The notes: generated by a model from the letters alone, not told the origin. DNA of 50,518 bases from Verrucomicrobiota bacterium (GCA_963205455.1 CAUJJL010000038.1:1-50518), one strand, 5' to 3'. Positions 23,342-33,011 are shown, counted from the stretch's first letter. Made by a program: numbers and translations.

Positions 23342-25906
23342 ATGCCACGAAAGACAACCACTCTGACATCGGATCTGCGTCTCATGGCGCCGTTTTGGGT
23401 CGAACCGGTGGAACGGACCGTTCTACCCAACGGGCTTACGGTAATCGTCAAGCCTGATAGCTCCGCCGCACTCGCCTCAGTCCAGGTTTGGATCAAGTCA
23501 GGCAGCATTCATGAAGGATCCAGTCTTGGCTCGGGATTGTCGCATTTCCTTGAGCACATGCTGTTCAAGGGAACCACGAGGCGGGCCGGGAGGGAGATTA
23601 GTGCGACGGTCCAGGCACACGGAGGATATATCAACGCGTACACGACGTTTGATCGGACCGTGTATTACATCGATCTGCCGAGTGAACATGTCGAGGTGGC
23701 GATCGACCTGCTGGCGGATGCTGTTTTTCACTCGGTCCTTCCACCGGATGAGGTTGAGAAGGAACGGAATGTCATTCTGCGGGAGATTGACATGGGGCGT
23801 GACGATCCCGATCAGCGATTGAGCGAGGCCTTGTTTGAAACGGCATTTCATCAGCACCCGTATCGACTTCCGATCATTGGGCATCGAAATGTCTTTGCCG
23901 CGGCTTCGCGCGAAGAGCTCCTGGAATACTACCGTGCAAGATATGTCCCCAACAACACGGTCGTAACGATTGTCGGTGATGTTGGAACCGACCATGCCCG
24001 TTCGCTGATTGAGAAACACTTTGGCGCACTTCCTCGACGAAAATTGGCGCCCGTCCTTGTACCGATGGAGGAACCGCCTTTGGCTCCCCGCAGTCGCCAT
24101 CTCTTCGAGGATGTGGAGGTGACGCGCGCCGGGCTGGGGTGGCAGATACCCGGTATTACACATCCGGATACGCCGTTTCTTGACCTCTTGGCCATGGTGC
24201 TTGGGAATGGAGACAGTGCTGTTCTATGGCAGGAGGTGAGGGAGAAGGCGCGACTGGTTCACGCCATTGACGTCAGCAGTTGGAATCCCGGTTCGGTGGG
24301 GTTGTTCTACATTTCTTTCCTTTGTGATCCGGACAAACGTGAAGCTGCGACGCGTGCGATCATGGATTCGATCCATTCAACGCTGCATGCAGGATTCAAG
24401 ACGTCACAGATACGCAAGGCGATCCGCCAGCTTGTCGTTGCCGAGATCAACTCGCGCAAGACCATGTCGGGTCAGGCATCGCGACTGGGTTCGGCCGAGG
24501 TGGTTGTTGGCGACTTGAAGTTTGCCGAGGAATACTTCAACCAGCTCAAGGATGCCACTTCGGCGCGGCTGGTCAGGGTAGCCAAGACCTATCTGGTTCC
24601 CGCCCATCTCACCTCGGTATCGCTCAATCCCCGGAAACATGCGCCGCTGCCGGTACAAACGTCAGGAAAGCGTGCCGGACTCGTGTCATTTGAAGAGAAG
24701 CGGCTGGCGAATGGCGCACGTCTCCTGTGGCAGAGGGAAACGAGGCTTCCCAATATTCACCTGCGGTTGCTGGTGCGCGGAGGAGTCGTCCATCAAAGGG
24801 CTGGCATGCAGGGATCTGCCTCACTTTTGGCAACGCTGCTGACCAAGGACGCCGGGAAGTATTCCGCTTCCGCAGTTGCCCGGCGGATCGAAAGTGTTGG
24901 AGGTTCGTTCTCTGCATTTGCCGGAAACAATGTTCTCAGCATCGGGGTGGAATGCCTTCCACCGGATTTTGATCTCGCTTTGGATATCCTTCGAAACGCT
25001 GTGCTCGAGCCGCGATTCAAGGCTTCCACGTTCGAGGTGGAACGAGATGCACAGTTGGCGGAACTGAAGCAGGATACTGACGATGTCGTCACCTACGCCC
25101 GCAGGGAACTACGCCATCGCTTTTTTGGAAATCATCCGCTCGGATTGGATTCTCGCGGAAATGTCGATGGGCTCTCTGCGGTGACGATCCCTGCGGTCAG
25201 AGATCTATACGAAAGGCTGTTTGTCAGCGAAAATGCGGTGCTGGCTGTCGCTGGAGACCTCTCAGGCAAGTCGATGCTGCCAAAATTGGAGCGGTTTCTC
25301 GCCTCTCTCCGAAGCGGCCCGCTACCGGCGATCGAGCCTGAGTTCTTGGGAGTGCAGTCTTCGGAGAATATTCGCGAAACTCAACAGCGTGAACAGGCGG
25401 TCGTATTGCAGGGGTTTCCAGGACCGGGGGTTCTGAGTCCGGACTTCTATGTTGGTGAAGTCGCTGACGAATTGTTCAGTGGCATGTCATCGGCGCTCTT
25501 CGAACGTGTGAGGGAGGAAAAGGGGCTGGCCTATTTTGTACGGTCCAGCCGTGTCATGGGTGTTCATTCCGGGATGTTTTCATTCCTGGCGGGAACCTCT
25601 CCCGTCCATGCCACAGAAGTGCTCGCTGAGTTTGACGCTGAGGTTCAGAGGGTTGCCGCTGGCAGGATCGACTCTGCCGAACTGCTCAGATGCCAGGTGC
25701 GGATCAAGGCAGCCAAGCGCCAGGCCATGCAGACAAACGGTAGCCGTGCCATGCAGGCTGCCATGAACGCAATGTTCGGGCAGCCCATCAACGACTGGCA
25801 GGAATTCGATCGGAGAATTGACGCGGTTTCCATGGCAGACCTGGCAGAATTTGCGAAGAGGCGTTTGAATAGAGACCAGCGAATACAGCTTACGGTTGGG
25901 CCTTGA
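23342..25906 (+). CDS. Two-domain M16 zinc protease (pitrilysin family)
   Basis: An 854-residue metallopeptidase in which both halves of the M16 clam shell are in one chain. The active half has the inverted zinc motif HFLEH at 68-72 (in GLSHFLEHMLFKGT) and the third ligand Glu148 (EVEKERNVILREID). The second half (about 465-854) starts KRLANGARLLWQRE and lacks HxxEH, as in other M16 proteins with a non-catalytic half. No signal peptide is visible from ATG 23342, though longer in-frame starts exist. Substrates of such stand-alone M16 enzymes are usually unknown. An AT-rich spacer follows, leading to the EF-hand gene. Confidence 0.93.
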   Translation: MPRKTTTLTSDLRLMAPFWVEPVERTVLPNGLTVIVKPDSSAALASVQVWIKSGSIHEGSSLGSGLSHFLEHMLFKGTTRRAGREISATVQAHGGYINAYTTFDRTVYYIDLPSEHVEVAIDLLADAVFHSVLPPDEVEKERNVILREIDMGRDDPDQRLSEALFETAFHQHPYRLPIIGHRNVFAAASREELLEYYRARYVPNNTVVTIVGDVGTDHARSLIEKHFGALPRRKLAPVLVPMEEPPLAPRSRHLFEDVEVTRAGLGWQIPGITHPDTPFLDLLAMVLGNGDSAVLWQEVREKARLVHAIDVSSWNPGSVGLFYISFLCDPDKREAATRAIMDSIHSTLHAGFKTSQIRKAIRQLVVAEINSRKTMSGQASRLGSAEVVVGDLKFAEEYFNQLKDATSARLVRVAKTYLVPAHLTSVSLNPRKHAPLPVQTSGKRAGLVSFEEKRLANGARLLWQRETRLPNIHLRLLVRGGVVHQRAGMQGSASLLATLLTKDAGKYSASAVARRIESVGGSFSAFAGNNVLSIGVECLPPDFDLALDILRNAVLEPRFKASTFEVERDAQLAELKQDTDDVVTYARRELRHRFFGNHPLGLDSRGNVDGLSAVTIPAVRDLYERLFVSENAVLAVAGDLSGKSMLPKLERFLASLRSGPLPAIEPEFLGVQSSENIRETQQREQAVVLQGFPGPGVLSPDFYVGEVADELFSGMSSALFERVREEKGLAYFVRSSRVMGVHSGMFSFLAGTSPVHATEVLAEFDAEVQRVAAGRIDSAELLRCQVRIKAAKRQAMQTNGSRAMQAAMNAMFGQPINDWQEFDRRIDAVSMADLAEFAKRRLNRDQRIQLTVGP

Positions 25907-25972
25907 AGAAAAACGCAAATAAGATTAAATAAGGCTTGAATCATTAGAGTGCTTCTGATTTGCGATAGGTGT

Positions 25973-26389
25973 ATGAAATTCATCACCAATAATCTTAGCC
26001 GGGCAAGAAGTATTCTTCTCACCCTTGTCGTATCCCCGTTGGTCCTTGTCGCGCAGGATGTACCCACCGAGAAACCGAAACAGCTTCCTGCGGCGATCCT
26101 GAGGAAGTACGATGCCGACAAAGACGGTATTCTCAATGAGGAGGAGAAATCCGCGTGGAAGGCAGATGTGCAGCGCGGGCGCCAGGAAGCGCAGGCGCGT
26201 CGCTTGGAGAGGTATGACTCCAATAGGGACGGAAAACTGGACAAATCCGAAAAGGCGGCGGCGTCAACTGACACAAACAGCAAGCGCGGTGCAGCCTCAA
26301 AGAAGCGGACAGATTCGGAGGCAGATCAAGTACTTGGAGCCGACGCTTCGCGTTTGCCTGAGGGGAAGCGAGGAATCGAAAGCAAGTAG
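25973..26389 (+). CDS. Exported EF-hand protein
   Basis: A 138-residue protein with a signal peptide (ILLTLVVSPLVLVAQ) and two calcium-binding EF-hand loops, DADKDGILNEEE and DSNRDGKLDKSE. Both loops have acidic or polar residues at positions 1, 3, 5 and 12. The tail is charged and low in complexity. ATG 25973 puts the signal at the start. Small exported EF-hand proteins with this layout are common in this phylum, but their role is not known. The next gene (nadK) is convergent. Confidence 0.85.
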   Translation: MKFITNNLSRARSILLTLVVSPLVLVAQDVPTEKPKQLPAAILRKYDADKDGILNEEEKSAWKADVQRGRQEAQARRLERYDSNRDGKLDKSEKAAASTDTNSKRGAASKKRTDSEADQVLGADASRLPEGKRGIESK

Positions 26390-26423
26390 TCAGACGCCAT
26401 TGGTCGGGTTACCACTGCCGATG

Positions 26424-26454
26424 GATCACGGGCCTGCCGCGCGGATCCGTGATC
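26424..26454. terminator. Hairpin between EF-hand and nadK genes
   Basis: An 8-bp perfect stem GATCACGG/CCGTGATC with a 15-base loop lies between the two convergent genes. There is no T-run on either side, so it may be a weak terminator or an mRNA 3'-end stabiliser. Confidence 0.4.
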
Positions 26455-26477
26455 ACCAGGTTTGTCGCGTGGCCCGA

Positions 26478-27317
26478 TCAAAGGCTTCGATCGGCGTATC
26501 CTCCAGTCCATTTCAGTTTTGTTCTTACCACCGAGAAATGCTCGAAGCCAGGTCGTTGTGCAAGGAGTACACGTTTTCTGGACAATGAGATTTCGATGGG
26601 TGACGTATCACAGGTGACGAGGTTTCGCTGACCATCCATCGCAACGAGAAGCCGTGCCTTGGTTCGATCAAAAACCTGGAGACGTACGTCATCGCGAAAG
26701 ATGATTGAACGGTTGCTCAACGTATGCGGACAGATCGGTGTCATGGCGATGACTGCGGCCGTAGGGTAGATCAATGGGCCTCCTGCTGACAGGTTGTAGG
26801 CAGTTGAACCGGTGGGCGTCGAGAAGATGAGTCCATCGCAATAGTATTCGGTAACAAGCTGGCCGTCCGCTAAAACTTCGAGCCGAGCCAAGCGCGAATT
26901 TGCCTCGGTTTTGATCAGGACATCGTTGAGTGCCAGATCGTGCTGGTCGGGTCCGGTCGAGCAATCCAGCAGGGAACGGGAGGCTACCACATATTCTCCC
27001 TTCAAGAGTGACAGGAACTGCACTTTCGCTTCTTCTGCCGAGAAGGTGGTGAGGAAGCCCAGACTACCTCGATTGACGCCGATCACAGGGACTTGATGTT
27101 GGGCAGCAGCCCGGACAATACCCAAGAGGGTGCCATCACCACCGATCACGCAGCAGGCATCACAGCCCGCCAGAAAATCCTGGGGTATAGGAAAACGGGC
27201 GCTGCTTTTGACATCAACACCGTGAGAGCGTGCGATGTTTTCCAGGGTTGCCGCCAATTGGGGAGCACCAACCTTTTCCTGATTGATGACGAACGCGAGC
27301 TTGCGGATGGGGTCCAT
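26478..27317 (-). CDS. nadK: NAD kinase
   Basis: A 279-residue ATP-NAD kinase that makes NADP. It has GGDGTLLG (59-66), the ALNDVLIKTEANSRLARLEV block and the STPTGSTAYNLSAGGPLIYP signature, with the final MDGQ region. It is the last of four minus-strand genes (M24 peptidase, heptose kinase, tlyA, nadK); tlyA ends 44 bases upstream. A hairpin follows the stop. NadK next to TlyA is a widespread arrangement. Confidence 0.96.
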   Translation of the reverse strand: MDPIRKLAFVINQEKVGAPQLAATLENIARSHGVDVKSSARFPIPQDFLAGCDACCVIGGDGTLLGIVRAAAQHQVPVIGVNRGSLGFLTTFSAEEAKVQFLSLLKGEYVVASRSLLDCSTGPDQHDLALNDVLIKTEANSRLARLEVLADGQLVTEYYCDGLIFSTPTGSTAYNLSAGGPLIYPTAAVIAMTPICPHTLSNRSIIFRDDVRLQVFDRTKARLLVAMDGQRNLVTCDTSPIEISLSRKRVLLAQRPGFEHFSVVRTKLKWTGGYADRSL

Positions 27318-27361
27318 GTTCTAAAGGGAGCTTTCTGGCATGGGTTCGGTTGGAAACGTTG

Positions 27362-28120
27362 CTACTCTACCTTGGTGAGACCGATCAGAAACTCCCGATT
27401 CCCATCGGCGCCCCTGATCGAAGAGTCCATCAACCCGAATATCCTGGAGGCGGGGAGTTCGGTTTCGCAATAGGATTGGATATTGTGAATGACTGCATCG
27501 TGCACGGCTGGGTCTTTGATTACGCCGTTACCGCGATCAACATCCCGCTTCCCTGCCTCGAACTGGGGCTTGATCAGGGCGACGAGCCGCCCTCCAGAGG
27601 CGAGGAGGTTCCATATGGCCGGAAGAACAACACGAAGGGAAATGAATGACACGTCCACCACAATGACATTGTAATGGTCGCGCGGTAGATCGCCTGGACC
27701 CAGATTGCGAGCGTTGATCTGCTCAAGATTGGTGACACGTGGGTCTCGCCTGAGCTTGGCGTGAAGTTGCGCACGGCCGACGTCGACGCATGTGACATCC
27801 GTGGCACCGCGCTGAAGGACGCAGTCGGTGAATCCACCCGTTGATGCACCAATGTCCAGCACGTGCGCGCCGACAACTGGCACCTCGAACCTCTCCAGGA
27901 AAGCATCGAGTTTCTCACCCCCGCGGGATACAAATCGAGGCGGCTGATCAACCGTGAGGTCAGGCGTGTCAATGGGAAGCATTTTGCCTGGTTTGTCGAT
28001 TCGTTCTGTCCCGCGCCGGACGCGCCCAGCCATTACAAGCGCCTTGGCTTGGGTGCGGCTGTCTGCTAGGCCACGATCGACGAGAATCTCGTCAACGCGC
28101 ACGCGGGTGGAACTGGACAT
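27362..28120 (-). CDS. tlyA: TlyA-family rRNA (cytidine-2'-O)-methyltransferase
   Basis: A 252-residue protein with an N-terminal S4 RNA-binding domain (about 5-65: [20 protein letters not shown]). An FtsJ-like SAM-dependent methyltransferase follows, with [20 protein letters not shown] as the SAM loop, VVDVSFISL and [14 protein letters not shown]. TlyA modifies 16S/23S rRNA and affects capreomycin susceptibility in mycobacteria. Some family members were called hemolysins; the sequence supports the methyltransferase reading. nadK follows after 44 bases, a common pairing. Confidence 0.94.
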   Translation of the reverse strand: MSSSTRVRVDEILVDRGLADSRTQAKALVMAGRVRRGTERIDKPGKMLPIDTPDLTVDQPPRFVSRGGEKLDAFLERFEVPVVGAHVLDIGASTGGFTDCVLQRGATDVTCVDVGRAQLHAKLRRDPRVTNLEQINARNLGPGDLPRDHYNVIVVDVSFISLRVVLPAIWNLLASGGRLVALIKPQFEAGKRDVDRGNGVIKDPAVHDAVIHNIQSYCETELPASRIFGLMDSSIRGADGNREFLIGLTKVE

Positions 28121-28292
28121 GATCAGTCAGTGAGGAATTTCCCCACGATAAAGGCCGTATCTCGATTCACGGTCAACGATAGCCACGCCGCGGGTAGGCA
28201 CTGCTGGAATATTGAGGTCGTTGCGCGCATTGAGGTCCAAAACCATGAATCGAGAGAGCGATCTGGCAGGCACTTGGAGCGAACTGAGTCAA

Positions 28293-29282
28293 TCAACCCC
28301 GATGGGAAATGTAGGCGATGAGCTCGCTCGGGCTGACGGTTGCGGTCCCCAGCTTTCCCACTGCGACGCCGGCTGCCGCATTGGCGAAGTGGGCCGCCGT
28401 TTCGAGATCAGCGCCAACCGTCAGGGCGAGCACCATTGCCGCGAGAGAGGTGTCACCCGCACCGGAGGGATCTGCGACCTCCCGTGCTGCGGTAGGTATC
28501 TGGCGAAGGACCTTGCCCTCAGCGCTAAGAAGAAGACCGTCTTCGCTCAAGGTCACCACGAGATATCTCACGCGATGACGTTCGTGTATCTTCCGACAGA
28601 TCTCCGCTGCAGGAAAAATTCGCCCTGGTCGCCAGGGAACTTCTGCGAGCTGCGCCGCTTCGCTTCGGTTTGGAGTAATCAGGTCGACCTCGGTAAAATG
28701 CATTGGCCTTTTGGGCTTTGGATCGAGGGTGACAAACCTGCCCCGTTTTCTCGCCTCCCGCGCGATTTCTCCGATGAGATCATCGGTAATCAGGCCCTTT
28801 GCGTAGTCGGAGATGAGGACGGCATCGCAGGCATCCAACTCCCGTCTGAGTCGCCTCGCCACGGTCCTCTCGTCGACATGATAAGCCTCGGGCTGCTCCT
28901 CGCGATCCAATCGGCAGAGTTGCTGGTTCTGCAGGATGACGCGAGACTTGATGATCGTTGAGCCCTTTGCGGGTATCGGTAGGGTCTCAATTGCGGCCGC
29001 ATCTAGAACGGCGTTCAGTCGTTTTCCAGCGTCGTCCTTGCCGACGATTCCTGCCAGAACAACTTGGGCACCCAGCGATCTGCAGTTCATGGCAACATTT
29101 GCGGCACCGCCGGCAACATACGTGTCATGAGACACCTCAACTACTGGAACGGGAGCTTCGGGAGAGATGCGTGTAGCGTTCCCCCAAATGTAGTGGTCGA
29201 GCATGACATCGCCGATAACAAGCACCCGCTTCCGGGTGATTTTTCCGAGCAGCCCCTTTGCGCGCGAGAGTGAAATCGACAT
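28293..29282 (-). CDS. rfaE1: D-glycero-beta-D-manno-heptose-7-phosphate kinase (RfaE1/HldE kinase domain)
   Basis: A 329-residue PfkB-family kinase. RVLVIGDVMLDHYIWG, RISPEAPVPVVEV and GGAANVAMNCRSLGAQVVLA are the hallmark start of the HldE kinase domain; ADPSGAGDTSLAAMVLAL is the PfkB signature with the catalytic Asp. The nucleotidyltransferase half of the bifunctional HldE is missing, so the next step (RfaE2) must be a separate gene. It supplies ADP-heptose for the LPS inner core, fitting the lpt/kdsC genes earlier in the window. ATG at 29280-29282 is used; an in-frame GTG-type extension upstream overlaps the M24 gene. Confidence 0.92.
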   Translation of the reverse strand: MSISLSRAKGLLGKITRKRVLVIGDVMLDHYIWGNATRISPEAPVPVVEVSHDTYVAGGAANVAMNCRSLGAQVVLAGIVGKDDAGKRLNAVLDAAAIETLPIPAKGSTIIKSRVILQNQQLCRLDREEQPEAYHVDERTVARRLRRELDACDAVLISDYAKGLITDDLIGEIAREARKRGRFVTLDPKPKRPMHFTEVDLITPNRSEAAQLAEVPWRPGRIFPAAEICRKIHERHRVRYLVVTLSEDGLLLSAEGKVLRQIPTAAREVADPSGAGDTSLAAMVLALTVGADLETAAHFANAAAGVAVGKLGTATVSPSELIAYISHRG

Positions 29283-29301
29283 TGGAAGGCGTCGCGCGGA
29301 A

Positions 29302-30444
29302 TCAACGAATTTCCCAACGGTAGGGGTAGGATGAGAGCATCCGAGGGCGGCCTGAAGTGACTTGCACCACGTCCTCGATGCGACACCCGCCAATTCCCGG
29401 GTAGTAGAGGCCGGGCTCTACTGTTACTACAGCCCCAGCCCTGAGCTCGGAGTCGACCATTCCGCTGATTCTGGGAAGTTCGTGGACTGCCAGTCCCAAG
29501 CCATGGCCTGTTCCATGAAAGAAACCAACTGACCCACGGGGCGTGGACTTGGTTTCGTAGCCGCGCCGCCGGAACTCTTCGTCACAAGCCCGATGCACCT
29601 CCCGTCCATTGGCACCCGAAGTGATGAGCCGCAAGGCCTTCTTCTGCGCGCTCGCAACGGCTTCAACAAGGGAGCGTTGTGCATCGTTCGCACGACCTTT
29701 GAGGAAGGTCCTGGTCATATCTCCATGATAGGAGGATTTATTGGCTTTGGGAAATACGTCGATGATGATCAATTCATGCGGACGGATCGGGCCGCTTCCC
29801 CTGTGATGAGGATCGCAGGCCTGGTCCCCACCGGCAGCAATCGTATCGATGGACACGCCTCCTGCCTCAATGCAGGCAATCTCGATCGCCATTCTTAACA
29901 TTTCGCTGGTAAGCGTACGACCGCGGTGGATCAGATTCCGGCCCTTGATCCTGCTTTCCGAAAGCATTCGTTCGGCAGCCCGGATTCCTGCTGCAGAGAT
30001 TCCGTTGGCGGCCCGGATCGCTCGCGCCTCTGAGGCCGATTTGATTTCCCGCGAGGGCAGGATAGGGGCATGGGCGGTGTCTATGCGCAGTCCTCGCTTC
30101 TTGAGCTTCATAAAAAGGGCGGCTGGAAAATCGTCCGCCACGAAGCAGTGTCTAATCCTGAGCCGACCTGCGGCGACGAGAATGATGTCCGCCAGGGATG
30201 GATTGGGCGTGCGCCAGCGCTGCTTCGCACTCTCCCTCAGCGGTTCAAGAGGAAGTACCTGGTCCAGGGATGATTCCTTGAGCGCCCTGCCGTACTCAAG
30301 CGCATTGAAGATGCCTATCCTCTTCCGCTTGGATTGGAAGGCGATGAAGGCGTCCGGCACATGAATGCCGCTGAAGTAGCGCATATCCGGATTGCGCGCG
30401 GAATCAGCGTAGAGCAGGAGGTCGGAGGTGGGAGAAAAGCGCAC
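29302..30444 (-). CDS. M24-family metallopeptidase (Xaa-Pro aminopeptidase-like)
   Basis: A 380-residue creatinase/aminopeptidase-P-type protein. The N-terminal domain (about 1-140) is followed by the pita-bread fold with the five metal ligands in IIIDVFPK, HGDMTRTF, GFFHGTGHGLGLAVHE, TVEPGLYY and CRIEDVVQV. All ligands are present, so it should be an active dimetal peptidase or prolidase. It starts with GTG at 30444 and is divergent from the DUF192 gene 27 bases away. It heads the minus-strand set that continues with the heptose kinase, tlyA and nadK. Confidence 0.92.
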   Translation of the reverse strand: MRFSPTSDLLLYADSARNPDMRYFSGIHVPDAFIAFQSKRKRIGIFNALEYGRALKESSLDQVLPLEPLRESAKQRWRTPNPSLADIILVAAGRLRIRHCFVADDFPAALFMKLKKRGLRIDTAHAPILPSREIKSASEARAIRAANGISAAGIRAAERMLSESRIKGRNLIHRGRTLTSEMLRMAIEIACIEAGGVSIDTIAAGGDQACDPHHRGSGPIRPHELIIIDVFPKANKSSYHGDMTRTFLKGRANDAQRSLVEAVASAQKKALRLITSGANGREVHRACDEEFRRRGYETKSTPRGSVGFFHGTGHGLGLAVHELPRISGMVDSELRAGAVVTVEPGLYYPGIGGCRIEDVVQVTSGRPRMLSSYPYRWEIR

Positions 30445-30471
30445 GAGTGTGTTGGGAGTTGATACGGGACG

Positions 30472-31041
30472 GTGATTTCATTTCGCTCGAAGGACGTGAA
30501 AAACGCAAATCCGCTTTCAGGTGCGCCGTTGGGATGGCGATTTTGGGCCGTGTGGATGCTGCTTGCGATGCCAGTTGCCTCTACGAGCGCTGCAAAACCC
30601 CGCCCCCCTTCAAAAACGGTCGAGGATGTGTTTCAAATCTCATTGGGGGAGAAGCTGCTCTATCTCCAACTCGCAGTGACGCCTTCGGAGCAGCAGCGAG
30701 GGCTGATGGAACGGCGCTTTCTCAAGCCTGATCACGGAATGCTGTTCGTCTTTGGACGTCCACAGACCATGAGCTTTTGGATGCGCAATACTCCGTTGCC
30801 GCTCGATATCGGATACTTTGACTCCGCTGGGGTGCTTCGCGAATTTTATCCCTTGTATCCCTTCGATGAAAATGCGGTCCGATCCATGGGGTCGAACCTG
30901 CAGTTCGCTCTGGAAATGAAGCAGGGGTGGTTCCGCGAGAACAAGATACCTGTCAAGACCACACTTGATTTGAAGGCGCTGTCTGCCGCGCTCGAAGCGC
31001 GTGGATTCAAGGCCAGGGACTACCTCGATAATTCCAGGTAG
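30472..31041 (+). CDS. Exported DUF192 protein
   Basis: A 189-residue protein with an N-terminal hydrophobic segment (FWAVWMLLAMPVASTSAA) that looks like a signal peptide. The DUF192 domain follows: LAVTPSEQQRGLMERRFLKP, HGMLFVFGRPQTMSFWMRNT, PLPLDIGYFDSAGVLREFYP and the late GSNLQFALEMKQGWF. The function of DUF192 is not settled. The start is GTG at 30472, giving a rather long n-region; an internal start closer to the hydrophobic part is possible. The gene is convergent with the next unknown gene. Confidence 0.9.
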   Translation: MISFRSKDVKNANPLSGAPLGWRFWAVWMLLAMPVASTSAAKPRPPSKTVEDVFQISLGEKLLYLQLAVTPSEQQRGLMERRFLKPDHGMLFVFGRPQTMSFWMRNTPLPLDIGYFDSAGVLREFYPLYPFDENAVRSMGSNLQFALEMKQGWFRENKIPVKTTLDLKALSAALEARGFKARDYLDNSR

Positions 31042-31065
31042 GCTCTGAACGCACTAGGCGACCGA

Positions 31066-31545
31066 TTATTCAAGCCGCCGACCGCGGGCGTTCTTAGTGG
31101 TGTCGACGTCTCTCGGAATCTCATTATCCGTCCGAAGCATGAGCACAGGTGTCTTCGTTTTGACCCAGACTTCTGCCTCCTTGAAGTGTTTCGCAGGTAC
31201 AGTCTCAAGGGCTTCCCCTACAGTCTTGACGGGAAGCAATCGGCCTTTTTTTGACGCGTTAAAATCATACGCACTTCGGAAGATTCGATCTTGGGTCGTC
31301 GCCACGCTTTCGTTTTCTGGAATCTGGAGCACCCATCCTGCAAAATCGTGCTTGGGTAGGCGCTCCTCGGGATCGCTGAGAAGTATTACAAACTGCTTTT
31401 TTACCGCGGGAGGCTTTTCCTCTTCAGCCTGCGCGACGGCCTCTGCGAGGCGATTCATTTCCTCAAGCAATTGCCTCAGCAGGGCAGGGTCGAGATTGTT
31501 GCGCTTGAGGATTTCTGCGACCTGATTGACTTCGATTTTGGCCAT
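31066..31545 (-). CDS. Conserved-looking protein of unknown function
   Basis: A 159-residue protein that I do not recognise. The start (MAKIEVNQVAEILKRNNLD) forms helices, with LLRQLLEEMNRLAEAVAQAE as a probable short coiled coil. An alpha/beta-looking half follows (VKKQFVILLSDPEERLPKHD, FAGWVLQIPENESVATTQDR), and the C-terminus is basic. There are no signal peptide, membrane segments or cysteine motifs. It is divergent from the Nudix gene, with 35 bases between their starts, and convergent with DUF192. Codon usage looks like that of neighbouring genes, so a real gene is likely. Confidence 0.75.
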   Translation of the reverse strand: MAKIEVNQVAEILKRNNLDPALLRQLLEEMNRLAEAVAQAEEEKPPAVKKQFVILLSDPEERLPKHDFAGWVLQIPENESVATTQDRIFRSAYDFNASKKGRLLPVKTVGEALETVPAKHFKEAEVWVKTKTPVLMLRTDNEIPRDVDTTKNARGRRLE

Positions 31546-31580
31546 ATTCTGGTGATAAGTTTCCTGATGAATGGATCGTC

Positions 31581-32129
31581 ATGACGCATGAAGACAAGCC
31601 AACGTCAGCCCAAAATGAGGGTGAACTGGTTGATGTTGTCGACGAGAGCGACAAGGTTGTGGGCCGGTTGACGCGTCGGGAGGTGCATGCAGGTGGCCAT
31701 CTTCATCGTGCGGTCCATGTGCTGGTTTTTGGTTCGGACGGCAGGTTGTTTCTGCAGAAGCGATCGATGGCAAAGGACAGTTCTCCCGGGCTGTGGGACG
31801 CCTCGTGTTCGGGACATGTAGATGCAGGGGAATCCTATGATGCGGCCGCATGTCGGGAGCTTGCCGAGGAAATCGGCCTTCGATTTCCCAAGCCGCCGTC
31901 ACGATGGTTCTATATTCCGGCCTGTGCCGAGACGGGCAACGAATTTCTTTGGGTGTATCGCTGCATCGCTGACGGCCCATTCACCTTGAATCGTGCAGAA
32001 ATTGAATGTGGGAAGTGGTACCTCCTTGCTGACCTGGCAAATGAGATCTCCAATGCACCGCATCATTTCGCGCGTCCTTTCCGCCACATCTGGCAAAAGG
32101 TGTGCGGTCAGGATGGGACCCTGTGTTAG
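31581..32129 (+). CDS. Nudix hydrolase, IPP isomerase-like/YfcD type
   Basis: A 182-residue Nudix protein. The Nudix box is GHVDAGESYDAAACRELAEE plus IGL, matching Gx5Ex7REUxEExGU. The upstream segment ELVDVVDESDKVVGRLTRRE and the HLHRAVHVLVFGSDGRLFLQ block are typical of the YfcD/IDI-like branch. Such enzymes may hydrolyse a nucleotide sugar or diphosphate, or isomerise isopentenyl diphosphate; the active-site cysteine of true Idi is not placed with certainty here (DASCSGHV carries one Cys). Its stop overlaps the end of the next minus-strand gene. Confidence 0.9.
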   Translation: MTHEDKPTSAQNEGELVDVVDESDKVVGRLTRREVHAGGHLHRAVHVLVFGSDGRLFLQKRSMAKDSSPGLWDASCSGHVDAGESYDAAACRELAEEIGLRFPKPPSRWFYIPACAETGNEFLWVYRCIADGPFTLNRAEIECGKWYLLADLANEISNAPHHFARPFRHIWQKVCGQDGTLC

Positions 32130-32374
32130 CGTGCAGACTCCCGAAGCTTCTCTATTTCCGCGAACTGCCTTGGCGAAAGAAGCCGCCGCGGCACCCGGCG
32201 CTGGGCTTCAGCGATCAGCCTCTCCCAGTTCGCGTGGGTGGGTGGGTGGGATTCCCACGGTTGATGGTGACCCTGCTTGCGTGTCCAGGTGATATTACCG
32301 CCGTGGATTTCGGCAAGAATTTGAAATTTCCGGCCGTCTTCATCCTTTTCCCACCATCCGAACTCCATGCTCAT
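32126..32374 (-). CDS. Small conserved-looking protein, unknown function
   Basis: An 82-residue protein (GWWEKDEDGRKFQILAEIHG at the start, WERLIAEAQRRVPRRLLSPR near the end). It has a beta-then-helix look, with several tryptophans, and no signal or membrane segment. It resembles small unnamed proteins I associate with Verrucomicrobia, but I cannot name a family. The ATG may be 32374 or 32368. Its end overlaps that of the convergent Nudix gene by four bases. Confidence 0.65.
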   Translation of the reverse strand: MSMEFGWWEKDEDGRKFQILAEIHGGNITWTRKQGHHQPWESHPPTHANWERLIAEAQRRVPRRLLSPRQFAEIEKLRESAR

Positions 32375-32495
32375 GACCGCCGATGGTAGCGGGCGCAGGC
32401 GGTGACGTCAAAGCCTGGTTGATTCGAAATCAAATCTTTGAGAGGAGCCGACAGGCTTGCTTCAACGCGTTAGGATTTATTCAAGTAAGCCTGTC

Positions 32496-33008
32496 ATGGC
32501 AATTTTTGGATCACTTTCCACCCTGCGCTCCCAGCTTTGCAATTCACCGCAGCTCGCTATAACATTCCAATACTTGGAGGAATTGCTGCGCCCGCAGAGC
32601 CCTGCTCACGATCGACTGCTGCGCGTACCCGAAGGAGATTCAATCCGGATTGAACTGGATGCTGGGGCGTTTGCCATGGAGCAGGCGTACCTAACCAGAC
32701 CGGCGAATGCGGTTAGGTGGGAATCACACCGTGCGTATGTCGATATCCAGATTGTCGTTGTCGGGCAGGAACTCATGGAGGTCGCCGACATTGGCTCCCT
32801 CAATGTAGCAGAGGATCATACACCGGAGAAGGACGTGCTATTCTATCATCCTTCTCCCCTTGCGTCCTTGCTGAAGATTTCCAGCGGCGCGGGTGCGGTA
32901 TTCTTTCCAGTTGACGCCCATCGTCCTTCAATGGCCGTCGAAGCGCCTGTGCTGGTGAGAAAGTCGGTCATAAAGGCTCCAGTGGCCTGGTGGAAGATAC
33001 AGGCCTGA
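32496..33008 (+). CDS. YhcH/YjgK/YiaL family protein
   Basis: A 170-residue cupin-like protein of the YhcH/YjgK/YiaL family (DUF386). Signature parts are VRWESHRAYVDIQIVVVGQE, the acidic DHTPEKDVLFYH segment, and FFPVDAHRPSMAV, which supplies metal-binding histidines and acidic residues. Family members have been linked to sialic acid or sugar catabolism and biofilm effects; the substrate here is unknown. ATG at 32496 (MAIFGSLSTLRSQL) matches family starts. rlmJ begins three bases after its stop, so the two are co-transcribed. Confidence 0.87.
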   Translation: MAIFGSLSTLRSQLCNSPQLAITFQYLEELLRPQSPAHDRLLRVPEGDSIRIELDAGAFAMEQAYLTRPANAVRWESHRAYVDIQIVVVGQELMEVADIGSLNVAEDHTPEKDVLFYHPSPLASLLKISSGAGAVFFPVDAHRPSMAVEAPVLVRKSVIKAPVAWWKIQA

Positions 33009-33011
33009 AAT